DNA of 27,393 nt from Bacillota bacterium. GTDB lineage: Bacteria > Bacillota > Clostridia > Oscillospirales > Ruminococcaceae. A program made the translations under genes and the position numbers. The stretch lies in NCBI GenBank assembly GCA_023443315.1, contig JAEZVA010000021.1, positions 1 to 27,393 of the forward strand, read 5' to 3'. This document shows, piece by piece, positions 17,155 through 24,640 of this stretch (positions are counted from its first letter, which is position 1; each line of letters starts with the position of its first letter). The notes beneath the pieces were generated by a model. The model was not told the DNA's origin. It saw only the letters and a list, made by a program, of their open reading frames with translations, and did no database searches.

Positions 17155-17364
17155 CTAATATACAACAAAGCCCAGCGCTTCAATGCGCTCGATGATGTCC
17201 TCCCGCGCAAGGTCGGCACCGATGATGCTTAGGCTGTGGCGAAGGGCGTTTACGGTAACGCACTCTACGCCGGGCAAGGTGCACACCGCATCGCGCAGCG
17301 TGGCCTCGTCCTTTGCGGAGTGTATCTCGTCGATGGTTAACACAATGTTATTTTCTTCAGCCAT
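17155..17364 (-). CDS. Small HMA-like fold protein lacking the CxxC metal site
   Basis: A 69-residue protein whose pattern fits the heavy-metal-associated (HMA) beta-alpha-beta-beta-alpha-beta fold: LRDAVCTLPGVECVTVNA resembles the first helix and second strand, and IIERIEALGFVVY the last helix and strand. The loop that should carry MxCxxC reads IDEIHSAKDE, with no cysteine. C28 and C35 are elsewhere and not in CxxC spacing. It may have lost copper binding, bind differently, or only share the fold. The ATG at 17364 has CGGAGC about eight bases upstream; the frame extends nine residues further without better support. It converges on addA and has no metal-ATPase neighbour. A 5-bp GCCGC/GCGGC hairpin (17382-17397) lies in its leader. 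Function unknown. Confidence 0.65.
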   Translation of the reverse strand: MAEENNIVLTIDEIHSAKDEATLRDAVCTLPGVECVTVNALRHSLSIIGADLAREDIIERIEALGFVVY

Positions 17365-17506
17365 AAAACTGCTCCGTTTCTGCCGCCACATCGCGGCGAG
17401 ATAGGGTGAATGTTCCTACCATCAGTAGTTTGCTTACGTGATATTACAAAATTCGCGGCAATTATTGCTTGAAGGGCTGCCTGCCAAAATTTAACCGGTT
17501 TTGTAC

Positions 17507-17535
17507 TTGACAAGCGATGTGGATGCTGATAAACT
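17507..17535 (+). promoter_or_regulatory. infC-rpmI-rplT promoter
   Basis: A perfect TTGACA (17507-17512), a 17-bp spacer and TAAACT (17530-17535), with a TGn extension directly before the -10. The start site would be near 17542, giving a leader of about 180 nt before infC. Confidence 0.82.
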
Positions 17536-17541
17536 AATAGG

Positions 17542-17720
17542 GAAAACAAAGCAGAACCTTAGCCGTTCTCACCCGTACGCTTGTTTGCGTTACGGCGTCC
17601 AATATTTTCTCATCGCCCGTATAGCGGCGTTGTGTGGTATTGTTTGCGCGGATGGCTTTGCTGTCCGCGCTTTGTATTTACTTAAGTAATTTTGAAAAAG
17701 GGCTTTGGAGGTGCTTTACT
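17542..17720 (+). ncRNA. Candidate L20-type leader of the infC operon
   Basis: A structured leader of about 180 nt. It has an upstream hairpin, CCGTACGC (17573-17580) against GCG-T-TACGG (17587-17595) with one bulged T, and a terminator-like hairpin at 17646-17670. In B. subtilis and relatives, ribosomal protein L20 binds the infC leader and promotes termination. The position, length and terminator here fit that scheme. I did not match the L20 binding site base by base, so the regulator is inferred. Confidence 0.5.
17646..17680 (+). terminator. Attenuator-like terminator in the infC leader
   Basis: GCGCGGA (17646-17652) pairs with TCCGCGC (17664-17670). Three further inner pairs, two of them G-T, leave a CTTTG loop, and TTTGTATTT follows. 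It lies between promoter and coding region, so it would stop transcription before infC unless antiterminated. Confidence 0.6.
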
Positions 17721-18248
17721 ATCAGCAAAAAGGATATGCCAATCAATGAGGAAATTCGCGACAAAGAGGTGCGCGTGGTAGGAAATGACGGCTCGCAACT
17801 CGGCATCATGACCTCGCGCGACGCACTTAAGCTTGCGCTCGAACAAAATCTTGACCTAGTCAAGATTGCTCCTCAGGGGGTGCCACCTGTATGCCGTATT
17901 ATGGACTACGGCAAGTATAAATTTGAACAAGCAAAACGTGAAAAGGACGCGCGAAAGAACCAAAAGGTTGTGGACATTAAAGAGGTGCGCCTTTCACTGA
18001 ATATCGACACACACGACTTTAACACCAAGCTTAACCACGCCATCCGTTTCTTACAGGAAGGCGATAAGGTAAAGGCGTCTATCCGCTTCCGCGGACGTGA
18101 GATGGCGCACTCCAGCATGGGGCTTGAGACGATGAAGCGGTTTGCCGAAGCCTGTTCCGAGGTGGGCAACGTTGAAAAGCTTCCGAAGCTCGAGGGGCGC
18201 AGCATGCTCATGTTTATCGCGCCCAAACCCACAAACAGCAACAAGTAA
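17721..18248 (+). CDS. infC: Translation initiation factor IF-3, apparent AUC start
   Basis: Binds the 30S subunit, prevents subunit joining and checks the start codon. From ATC 17721 the product is 175 residues, the usual size. The N-terminal domain has NEEIRDKEVRVV and GVPPVCRIMDYGKYKFEQ, the linker EKDARKNQK, and the C-terminal domain IKEVRLSLNIDTHDFNTKL and KVKASIRFRGREM. GGAGGTG at 17707-17713 is nine bases from ATC, while the first ATG (17736) is 24 bases away and would remove the ISKKD start shared with B. subtilis IF-3, which itself starts with AUU. No in-frame ATG, GTG or TTG is well placed. A rare start codon lets IF-3 repress its own translation. First gene of infC-rpmI-rplT. Confidence 0.96.
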   Translation: MSKKDMPINEEIRDKEVRVVGNDGSQLGIMTSRDALKLALEQNLDLVKIAPQGVPPVCRIMDYGKYKFEQAKREKDARKNQKVVDIKEVRLSLNIDTHDFNTKLNHAIRFLQEGDKVKASIRFRGREMAHSSMGLETMKRFAEACSEVGNVEKLPKLEGRSMLMFIAPKPTNSNK

Positions 18249-18271
18249 TTTTTTAAGGAGGAACCCCCGAT

Positions 18272-18469
18272 ATGCCTAAGATAAAAACACATTCCGGTGC
18301 AAAAAAGCGTTTTAGCCTTACCAAAAGCGGAAAGGTAAAGATTTCGCACGCCTTTAAACGCCACATCCTCACCAAAAAAAGCACCAAGCGCAAGAGAAGC
18401 CTGCGCGGCGCCGCATATGCCGATAAGACCAACGTAGCACAGATTAAGCTTCTCATTCCCTACAAGTAA
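18272..18469 (+). CDS. rpmI: 50S ribosomal protein L35
   Basis: Large-subunit ribosomal protein of 65 residues, normal length, very basic. It has the family opening MPKIKTHSGAKKRF, the middle KVKISHAFKRHILTKKSTKRKR and the ending IKLLIPYK. AAGGAGG sits about ten bases before the ATG. The gene is 23 bp after infC and 64 bp before rplT, the universal order of this operon. Confidence 0.98.
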   Translation: MPKIKTHSGAKKRFSLTKSGKVKISHAFKRHILTKKSTKRKRSLRGAAYADKTNVAQIKLLIPYK

Positions 18470-18533
18470 AAGCGGTGCAATAGCATTCGGAAACAATATG
18501 TTTAAAAACAACCATAACGGAGGTAAATAGAAC

Positions 18534-18887
18534 ATGGCTCGTGTTAAGGGCGCAATGATGACGCGCAAAAGAAGAAAAAAGGTATTAAAGCTTGCCAAGG
18601 GCTACTACGGCAGTAAGGGCAGGCTGTTTAAAACCGCGAAACAGGCCGTGATGAAATCCGGTCAGTACGCATATATCGGTCGTAAGCAGAAGAAGCGCAG
18701 CTTCCGTCAGCTGTGGATCGCTCGTATCTCTGCCGCTGCCAGAGCAAACGGCATGAACTACTCTACGTTTATGAACGGTCTTGGTAAGGCTGGCATTACC
18801 CTCAACCGCAAAATGCTTTCGGAGCTTGCGATAGCAGACGCTGCGGCGTTTACCGCACTGACCGAAAAGGCAAAGGCTGCTCTGTAA
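18534..18887 (+). CDS. rplT: 50S ribosomal protein L20
   Basis: Large-subunit protein needed early in 50S assembly, and in Firmicutes the known feedback regulator of this operon. The product is 117 residues. It opens MARVKGAMMTRKRRKKVLK, followed by the basic extension GYYGSKGRLFKTAKQAV, RKQKKRSFRQLWIARI and the globular end GLGKAGITLNRKMLSELA. GGAGGT precedes the ATG. The terminator at 18902-18936 closes the operon. Confidence 0.98.
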   Translation: MARVKGAMMTRKRRKKVLKLAKGYYGSKGRLFKTAKQAVMKSGQYAYIGRKQKKRSFRQLWIARISAAARANGMNYSTFMNGLGKAGITLNRKMLSELAIADAAAFTALTEKAKAAL

Positions 18888-18901
18888 TTGATCATTTAAA
18901 T

Positions 18902-18936
18902 TGCGCCCGTGTCTTGTCTGACCGGGCGTATTTTTT
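18902..18936 (+). terminator. Intrinsic terminator after rplT
   Basis: TGCGCCCG (18902-18909) pairs with CGGGCGTA (18923-18930), with one G-T pair. A GTC/GAC inner stem adds stability, and TTTTTT follows. It is the clearest operon end in this half of the window. Confidence 0.92.
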
Positions 18937-19000
18937 CAGGCACAGCGGGCAGGATAACATTCCCAAAACTCAGCGCAGCCCCGAAGGAGGCGAGCTTTGT

Positions 19001-19810
19001 ATGATTATCACCAGTGTGGAAAACCCGGTAGTAAAGCTGGCGGCAAAGCTGGCGGCATCTAAAAAGGAGCGCACCCAGCAGGGCTTGTTTGTCATCGAAG
19101 GGCTGCGCCTGTGCATGGATGCGCTGCAGAGCGGGGTTCGGTGCCGGTATGTATTTTTGACGGCAGACGCGCTCGCGAAGCATTACAACAGCCTAAAGCT
19201 CACCCTGATGTCCGACGCAAAGGTGTACGAGGTGTCCGACAGCGTGTTTGCGAAGATGAGCGACACCAAAACCCCGCAGGGCGTGCTGTGTGTTTGCGAG
19301 CTGGTCGACCGCCGCCGCGCGATTACGGATATCGACACCAGCGGGTACTACATCGGACTAGAGCGCATTCAAGACCCCGGCAACCTCGGTACGATTATCC
19401 GCACCGCCGAGGCGGTGAGGCTTTCGGGCATTGTGCTGGGGGAAGACTGCTGCGATATTTACAGCCCAAAGGTGATACGCGCCACGATGGGCGGTGTGTT
19501 TCGTCTACCGGTTTTTGTCGGCGACGACACGCAAGCTGCCTGCAGGCAGCTTGGCAAGATGGGCGTAACCACCTACGCCGCCGTGCCGGATGACGACGCC
19601 TGCCCGGTTACCGAGGTGGGCTTTGCCCCCGGCTGTATCGTGTTTATCGGCAACGAGGGGCAGGGGCTTACAACCGAGCTAATTCGCGCATGCAATACGC
19701 GCCTTACCATCCCCATGGCGGGTCGCGCCGAATCGCTGAATGCGGCGATGGCGGCGGGCATTATCATGTGGGAGATGGTTCGCCCGAAGATGGGGGGTGG
19801 CGCACTGTGA
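19001..19810 (+). CDS. TrmH/SpoU-family RNA 2'-O-methyltransferase
   Basis: SAM-dependent SPOUT methyltransferase, probably acting on 23S rRNA ribose. Of 269 residues, the N-terminal ~100 form the substrate-binding domain (NPVVKLAAKLAASKKERTQQ, FVIEGLRLCMDALQSG), resembling the L30e-like domain of RlmB/TsnR. The C-terminal SPOUT knot has motif 1 IQDPGNLGTIIRTAEA (123-138), motif 2 VFIGNEGQGL (214-223) and motif 3 IPMAGRAESLNAAMAAG (237-253) with the conserved Asn. The ATG has AAGGAGG ten bases upstream; the frame is open to 18914, but that would start inside the rplT terminator. Its stop overlaps the dprA start by 4 bp (GTGA). Such a gene next to rplT is common in Firmicutes. The exact target nucleotide cannot be read. 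Confidence 0.92.
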   Translation: MIITSVENPVVKLAAKLAASKKERTQQGLFVIEGLRLCMDALQSGVRCRYVFLTADALAKHYNSLKLTLMSDAKVYEVSDSVFAKMSDTKTPQGVLCVCELVDRRRAITDIDTSGYYIGLERIQDPGNLGTIIRTAEAVRLSGIVLGEDCCDIYSPKVIRATMGGVFRLPVFVGDDTQAACRQLGKMGVTTYAAVPDDDACPVTEVGFAPGCIVFIGNEGQGLTTELIRACNTRLTIPMAGRAESLNAAMAAGIIMWEMVRPKMGGGAL

Positions 19811-21003
19811 CTGCGTACTACGTTTGGCTTGCAAACTGCCTTGGCAGGGGTGGCGTAGCCGCGTACAACCTGCTAAAGGAGCATAAGAACCCCCGCGCGT
19901 GTTACGAGGCGATTACCCAAAACCCGGCTCGCTTAGGCGCCTTTTCGCCTGAGCAGCGTAAGCGCATGGGTGCGTTTACCTTAGACGACGCACATAGGGT
20001 AACACAGTCGTGCGCCAAAAAAGGCATTGACATTTTAACAATAGATAACGTATCATATCCCGAGAGGCTTAAAAACATCTACGCCCCGCCGGTTGTGTTG
20101 TATACACGGGGAAAATTGCCCGATTTTGAGCGGCTAATTGCCGTTGCAATCGTAGGCAGCCGTCACATGAGCGATTACGGCGCGGCCGCCGCGACGCGTC
20201 TGGGACACGACCTTGCCGCCGCGGGTGCGGTGGTAGTCAGCGGCATGGCGCTAGGCATCGATGCGTGCGCACATCGCGGCGCACTAAATTCAGGCGGCAT
20301 AACGGCTGCGGTTCTCGGCTGCGGTGCGGACATCGCCTATCCCCCCGAAAACGAGTCGCTGATGCTTGACATCGAGCAAAGCGGCGTAATTATTACCGAA
20401 TACCCACCCGGAGAAAAACCGGTAGGCAAGCATTTCCCCGCGCGCAACCGCATCATCGCGGGTCTGTGCAACGGGGTTGTGGTGGTGGAAGCCCCCCAAA
20501 AAAGCGGCGCATTGATTACCGCGACCCTTGCGCTTGAGCAGGGCAGGGATATCTTTGCCGTACCCGGAAGCATCTTTAGCCAGTCGGGCGAGGGAACGCT
20601 CCGGCTTTTGCGCGACGGCGCAATCCCCGTTGGCAGCGCATATGATATTCTAATTGAATACGAAGGCATGTACGCGGACAAGTTAATGCTAAACCGTGTG
20701 CCTAGGCGGTATTACGATATTGCACCCCAAAAAGGGGATGCGGTCGCTCCGGCAAGGCAAAAACCCTCCGCGCCCGTCGCAGAGCTTCCCGTTTCTCAGC
20801 CATCCCCGCGAAGGGAGACGCTACCTGAGCACCTGAGCGAGCAGGCGACGGCAGTGTATCGCACGCTCGATAAAAGCCGCATTCATGTTGACGATATCGC
20901 AAAGCGTTGTGGGTTGAGTATGCCCGAGGTGCTTGCGGCGCTCACCGAGCTTGAGCTTGAGGAGCTTGCGTATGCCCATCCGGGCAGACAGTACTCGGCG
21001 TAG
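19807..21003 (+). CDS. dprA: DNA-processing protein DprA
   Basis: Protects incoming single-stranded DNA during natural transformation and loads RecA; present in many bacteria not known to be competent. Of 398 residues, a short N-terminal SAM/HhH-like part is followed by the Rossmann core: AIVGSRHMSDYG (114-125), VVSGMALGIDACAHRGAL, YPPENESL, SGVIITEYPPG, FPARNRIIAGL and SGALITATLALEQGRDIFAVPG. After a Pro/Ala-rich linker the last ~60 residues form the DprA winged helix (IHVDDIAKRCGLSMPEVLAAL, LEELAYAHPGRQYSA). The GTG at 19807 overlaps the methyltransferase stop (GTGA), with GGGGGGTGG just upstream, so the two are translationally coupled. topA follows after 153 bp, the usual dprA-topA-trmFO order. 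Confidence 0.96.
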   Translation: MTAYYVWLANCLGRGGVAAYNLLKEHKNPRACYEAITQNPARLGAFSPEQRKRMGAFTLDDAHRVTQSCAKKGIDILTIDNVSYPERLKNIYAPPVVLYTRGKLPDFERLIAVAIVGSRHMSDYGAAAATRLGHDLAAAGAVVVSGMALGIDACAHRGALNSGGITAAVLGCGADIAYPPENESLMLDIEQSGVIITEYPPGEKPVGKHFPARNRIIAGLCNGVVVVEAPQKSGALITATLALEQGRDIFAVPGSIFSQSGEGTLRLLRDGAIPVGSAYDILIEYEGMYADKLMLNRVPRRYYDIAPQKGDAVAPARQKPSAPVAELPVSQPSPRRETLPEHLSEQATAVYRTLDKSRIHVDDIAKRCGLSMPEVLAALTELELEELAYAHPGRQYSA

Positions 21004-21156
21004 GGAAACGGACTTATAACACAGAACACCCCTCTTTTGGCATATTTTACGCCGGAGTTACAGATACATAGAAGAAAAAATGTTGCAGGGTTTAAGACCC
21101 GTTTGAGTTTGGTTTCGTGTCTTTTTGGCATGAAAACAGAAAGGCATGGTTATTAA

Positions 21157-23253
21157 ATGGCAAAATCAAATCTCGTCATCGTAGAGTCGCCTGCTAAGGC
21201 AAAAACAATAAAGAAGTACTTAGGTAGCGGCTACGAGGTCGTCGCCTCAATGGGTCATATCCGCGACCTGCCCAAAAGCAAGCTCGGCGTGGATGTCGAC
21301 AACCACTTTAGCCCCCAGTATGTGGAGATTAAGGGTAAGGAAGACCTGATTAAATCCCTTAAAAAGGATGCCAAGAACAGCGACACCGTCTACCTTGCAA
21401 CCGACCCCGACCGTGAGGGGGAGGCGATTTCGTGGCACCTTGCGCATCTGCTTAAGCTCGATGTAGAAAACGCAAACCGCGTTACCTTTAATGAGATCAC
21501 CAAATCTGGGGTGCAGGCAGGTATGCAGTCGCCCCGGCGCATCGACATAGACCTTGTGAACGCGCAGCAGGCTAGACGCATCCTTGACCGTGTGGTGGGC
21601 TACAAGCTCAGCCCCTTTTTGTGGCGCAAGGTGCGCAGAGGTCTTTCCGCGGGACGGGTACAGTCGGTGGCGGTTCGCCTGATTGTAGACCGCGAGGAGG
21701 AGATTCGCCGGTTTGTCAGTGACGAATACTGGACGATTGACGCAAAGCTTTCGGGCAAGGGCTCGCGCAAGATATTCCCCGCTAAGTTTCATGGCAAGGA
21801 CAAGAAGATTGAGATAAAAAGCAAGGAACAGGCGGATGCCATCCTTGCCGAACTTGAGGGCTGCGACTTTTCGGTCGGCACCGTAAAAAAAGGCGTGCGT
21901 AAAAAGACACCAGCACCCCCGTTTACCACCTCTACCATGCAGCAGGAGGCGTCGCGTAAGCTGGGCTTTCAGGCACGGCGCACCATGAAGGCAGCACAGG
22001 AACTGTACGAGGGAATAGACGTGCAGGGCTACGGCGCCATGGGTCTTATCACCTATATGAGAACCGATTCGCTGCGCATCTCGCAGGAGGCGCAGGACGA
22101 AGCGGCAACCTTTATTACCGAGCGGTACGGCAAGCAGTACCTGCCGTCCACCGCGCGGACATATAAGTCAAAAAACAATTCGCAGGACGCGCATGAGGCG
22201 ATTCGCCCCACTGTGCCGTCCCTGTCGCCCGATAAGGTGAAGGACAGCCTGACCGGCGATCAGTATAAGCTGTACCGTTTGGTTTGGGAGCGGTTTATCG
22301 CGAGCCAGATGGCAACCGCGCTGCTCGATACCGTGTCCGCCGATATCCATGCAGCGGATTATCTGTTTAAGGCGTCCGGCTTCTCTGTTAAGTTTGACGG
22401 CTTTACCGTGCTATACGAAGAGGGCAAGGACGAGGAGACCGAGGATAACGCGATGCTTCCCCCGCTCGAGCAGGGCGAGGTGCTCAAGCAGCGCGCCCTT
22501 GATGCAAACCAGCATTTTACCCAGCCGCCGCCCCGCTACACCGAGGCGTCGCTGATTAAGGCGCTCGAAGAGAATGGTATCGGTCGCCCGAGCACCTATT
22601 CCCCCACCATCACCACCGTAATCTCACGTGGCTACGTGGAGCGCGACGCGAAGGCGTTAAAGCCCACCGCGCTGGGCGAAGTGACCACCAATCTGATGAA
22701 GGATCACTTCAAAAAGATTGTGGACGCCGAGTTCACCGCCCTGATGGAAAAAAGCCTTGACCTTGTGGAAACAGGCGAGAAGCAGTGGGTGAGTATCCTA
22801 GAGGAGTTTTACGGCGATTTTGCCCAAACGCTCGAGAATGCCGAAAAATCGCTTGACGGCACCCGCATCAAGGTGCCGGATGAGGAAACCGACGTGGTGT
22901 GCGAGCTTTGCGGGCGCAACATGGTCATAAAGACCGGGCGTTTTGGCAAGTTTTTAGCCTGCCCGGGCTTCCCCGAATGCAAGAACACCAAGCGTATCGT
23001 GCAAGAAACCGGCGGCTTATGCCCGCTGTGTAAGGGAAGAATCCTCAGCAAAAAAAGCAAGAAGGGCAAGCAGTATTTCGGTTGCGAGCACAACCCAAAA
23101 TGCGCGTTTATGTCATGGGATATGCCAACGGGCGAAACCTGCCCCACCTGCGGCGCGTCGCTGTTAAAAAAGACGGGCAAGTCGGGTAAGATCTACTGCG
23201 CAAACGAGAGCTGTTCCTTTGAAAAGCCGCTCGAGCGCAAAACCGAGGATTAA
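21157..23253 (+). CDS. topA: DNA topoisomerase I
   Basis: Type IA topoisomerase that relaxes negative supercoils. The 698-residue product starts MAKSNLVIVESPAKAKTI with Toprim E10, then ATDPDREGEAISWH (D83, D85, E87). The active-site tyrosine is Y300 in GLITYMRTDSLRIS. GIGRPSTYSPTITT is the conserved DNA-binding block. Three C-terminal four-cysteine zinc ribbons follow: C582/585/602/608, C622/625/643/649 and C662/665/681/686, all complete. The nearest Shine-Dalgarno-like site, AGAAAGG, is about 13 bases from the ATG, longer than usual. The 153-bp gap upstream has a weak GGGT/ACCC hairpin and no clear promoter, so transcription from dprA is likely. Confidence 0.98.
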   Translation: MAKSNLVIVESPAKAKTIKKYLGSGYEVVASMGHIRDLPKSKLGVDVDNHFSPQYVEIKGKEDLIKSLKKDAKNSDTVYLATDPDREGEAISWHLAHLLKLDVENANRVTFNEITKSGVQAGMQSPRRIDIDLVNAQQARRILDRVVGYKLSPFLWRKVRRGLSAGRVQSVAVRLIVDREEEIRRFVSDEYWTIDAKLSGKGSRKIFPAKFHGKDKKIEIKSKEQADAILAELEGCDFSVGTVKKGVRKKTPAPPFTTSTMQQEASRKLGFQARRTMKAAQELYEGIDVQGYGAMGLITYMRTDSLRISQEAQDEAATFITERYGKQYLPSTARTYKSKNNSQDAHEAIRPTVPSLSPDKVKDSLTGDQYKLYRLVWERFIASQMATALLDTVSADIHAADYLFKASGFSVKFDGFTVLYEEGKDEETEDNAMLPPLEQGEVLKQRALDANQHFTQPPPRYTEASLIKALEENGIGRPSTYSPTITTVISRGYVERDAKALKPTALGEVTTNLMKDHFKKIVDAEFTALMEKSLDLVETGEKQWVSILEEFYGDFAQTLENAEKSLDGTRIKVPDEETDVVCELCGRNMVIKTGRFGKFLACPGFPECKNTKRIVQETGGLCPLCKGRILSKKSKKGKQYFGCEHNPKCAFMSWDMPTGETCPTCGASLLKKTGKSGKIYCANESCSFEKPLERKTED

Positions 23254-23300
23254 CGCCGCACCACGGTGCGAACAGATAAAAGGGAAGGGGAAAAGGCCGC

Positions 23301-24608
23301 ATGACAGTTACCGTAATCGGCGCAGGGCTCGCAGGGTGCGAGGCCGCATACCGGTTAGCAAACGAGGGGCTTTTTGTCCGCCTTTACGAGATGAAGCCGC
23401 ATAAACGTTCCCCCGCGCACAAGCTCGATACCTTTGCCGAGCTGGTGTGTTCAAACTCACTTAAGGCACAGCGCACCGCGTCTGCGGCGGGGCTGTTAAA
23501 ACAAGAGATGCGCCTGTTTTCCTCCCTGACGATGGAAGCGGCGGATGCCTGCCGCGTGGAGGCGGGCGGTGCGCTTGCGGTTGACCGCGAGCGCTTTTCC
23601 GCATTTATCACACAGCGCATTAATGCCCATCCGCGCATCGAGGTGCTGCACGAGGAGATTGCAAAAGTCTCCGACGAGGGGATGGTCATAGTGGCAACGG
23701 GTCCTTTGACCTCCGACGCGCTGGCAGCGGACATTAAGGCAAAGTGCGGACACGAAACGCTCAGCTTTTACGACGCGGCGGCACCGATTGTCACCGTCGA
23801 TTCAATTGATATGGACAAGGTGTTTTATGCCGCCCGCTATGATCGCGGCGAGGCGGATTACATCAACTGCCCGTTTGACAAAGAGGGCTATGAGCAGTTC
23901 TGGCAGGAACTCTGCGACGCCCAAAGTGCCGAGCTGCACGAGTTTGAGAAAGAGTTCTTTCGCGTTTACGAGGGCTGTATGCCTATCGAGGTCATGGCGC
24001 GGCGTGGCAAAGACACCGTGCGCTACGGTCCGATGCGCCCCGTGGGTCTGCGCGACCCCAAAACGGGGCATCGCCCGTGGGCGGTGGTGCAGCTGAGAAA
24101 GGAAAACGCGACAGGCTCGCTGTATAATCTGGTCGGCTTTCAAACCAACCTGAAGTTTGGGGAGCAAAAGCGCGTTTTTTCGATGATACCGGGGCTTGAG
24201 AACGCCGAGTTTGCGCGCTACGGCGTGATGCACCGCAACACGTTTTTGGATAGCCCCCGTCTCTTGGACGTCCATTGCCGATTAAAATCCGACCCGCGCG
24301 TCCTGTTTGCAGGGCAGATGACGGGGGTAGAGGGGTATATCGAGTCGGCTGCTTCGGGCATCTGGGCAGGTCTGACAGCGGCACGCATGGCGGCAGAAAA
24401 GCCGCTCTCGGCACCCCCCATCAACACCATGCTGGGTGCACTGCTGCGTTATATCAGCGACCCCGAGACGCGGGAGTTTCAGCCGATGGGCTGTAACATG
24501 GGTCTGTTGCCGCCGCTGCCCGAGCCAGTGCGCGGCAAGCCGCAACGGTACGAGGCGCTAGCGACCCGCGCCCTTGATGCAATGGCAGGATTTGTGTCGG
24601 CACTGTAA
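23301..24608 (+). CDS. trmFO: Methylenetetrahydrofolate-tRNA (uracil-5-)-methyltransferase TrmFO
   Basis: FAD-dependent enzyme that makes m5U54 in the tRNA T-loop using methylenetetrahydrofolate. The product is 435 residues. It opens with the dinucleotide-binding motif VIGAGLAGCEAAYRLA (G7, G9, G12), followed by YEMKPHKRSPAHK and FAELVCSNSLK, whose C50 corresponds to one of the two functional cysteines. GCMPIEVMARRGKDTVRYGP carries the other. GVEGYIESAASGIWAG near 344-361 and the GCNMGLLPPL block mark the FAD-binding C-terminal half. AAGGGGAAAAGG precedes the ATG. It follows topA by 47 bp, the standard Firmicutes pair. Confidence 0.97.
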   Translation: MTVTVIGAGLAGCEAAYRLANEGLFVRLYEMKPHKRSPAHKLDTFAELVCSNSLKAQRTASAAGLLKQEMRLFSSLTMEAADACRVEAGGALAVDRERFSAFITQRINAHPRIEVLHEEIAKVSDEGMVIVATGPLTSDALAADIKAKCGHETLSFYDAAAPIVTVDSIDMDKVFYAARYDRGEADYINCPFDKEGYEQFWQELCDAQSAELHEFEKEFFRVYEGCMPIEVMARRGKDTVRYGPMRPVGLRDPKTGHRPWAVVQLRKENATGSLYNLVGFQTNLKFGEQKRVFSMIPGLENAEFARYGVMHRNTFLDSPRLLDVHCRLKSDPRVLFAGQMTGVEGYIESAASGIWAGLTAARMAAEKPLSAPPINTMLGALLRYISDPETREFQPMGCNMGLLPPLPEPVRGKPQRYEALATRALDAMAGFVSAL

Positions 24609-24640
24609 TTTCTGATTGGCGGTATGAAGGAAGGCTTATT

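Larger units (their letters stand above)
17365..17720. other. Intergenic region between the HMA-like gene and infC
   Basis: This 356-bp gap holds the leader of the - strand HMA-like gene (17365 to about 17440, promoter not clear), the infC promoter at 17507-17535 and the infC leader. A perfect 8-bp palindrome AACCGGTT (17493-17500) sits 7 bp before the -35 box and could be an operator or chance. Confidence 0.6.

Noticed and set aside
17634..17720. Longer infC reading frame starting at 17634
   Set aside because: The extra 29 residues are hydrophobic and absent from IF-3, the segment overlaps the leader terminator, and the Shine-Dalgarno fits ATC 17721.
18914..19000. Longer start for the SpoU methyltransferase
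   Set aside because: It would begin inside the rplT terminator, and the added residues do not match the family. ATG 19001 has a clean AAGGAGG.
21004..21156. Terminator or promoter between dprA and topA
   Set aside because: Only a 4-bp GGGT/ACCC stem and scattered T-runs are present, with no convincing -10/-35 pair, so I left it unannotated.
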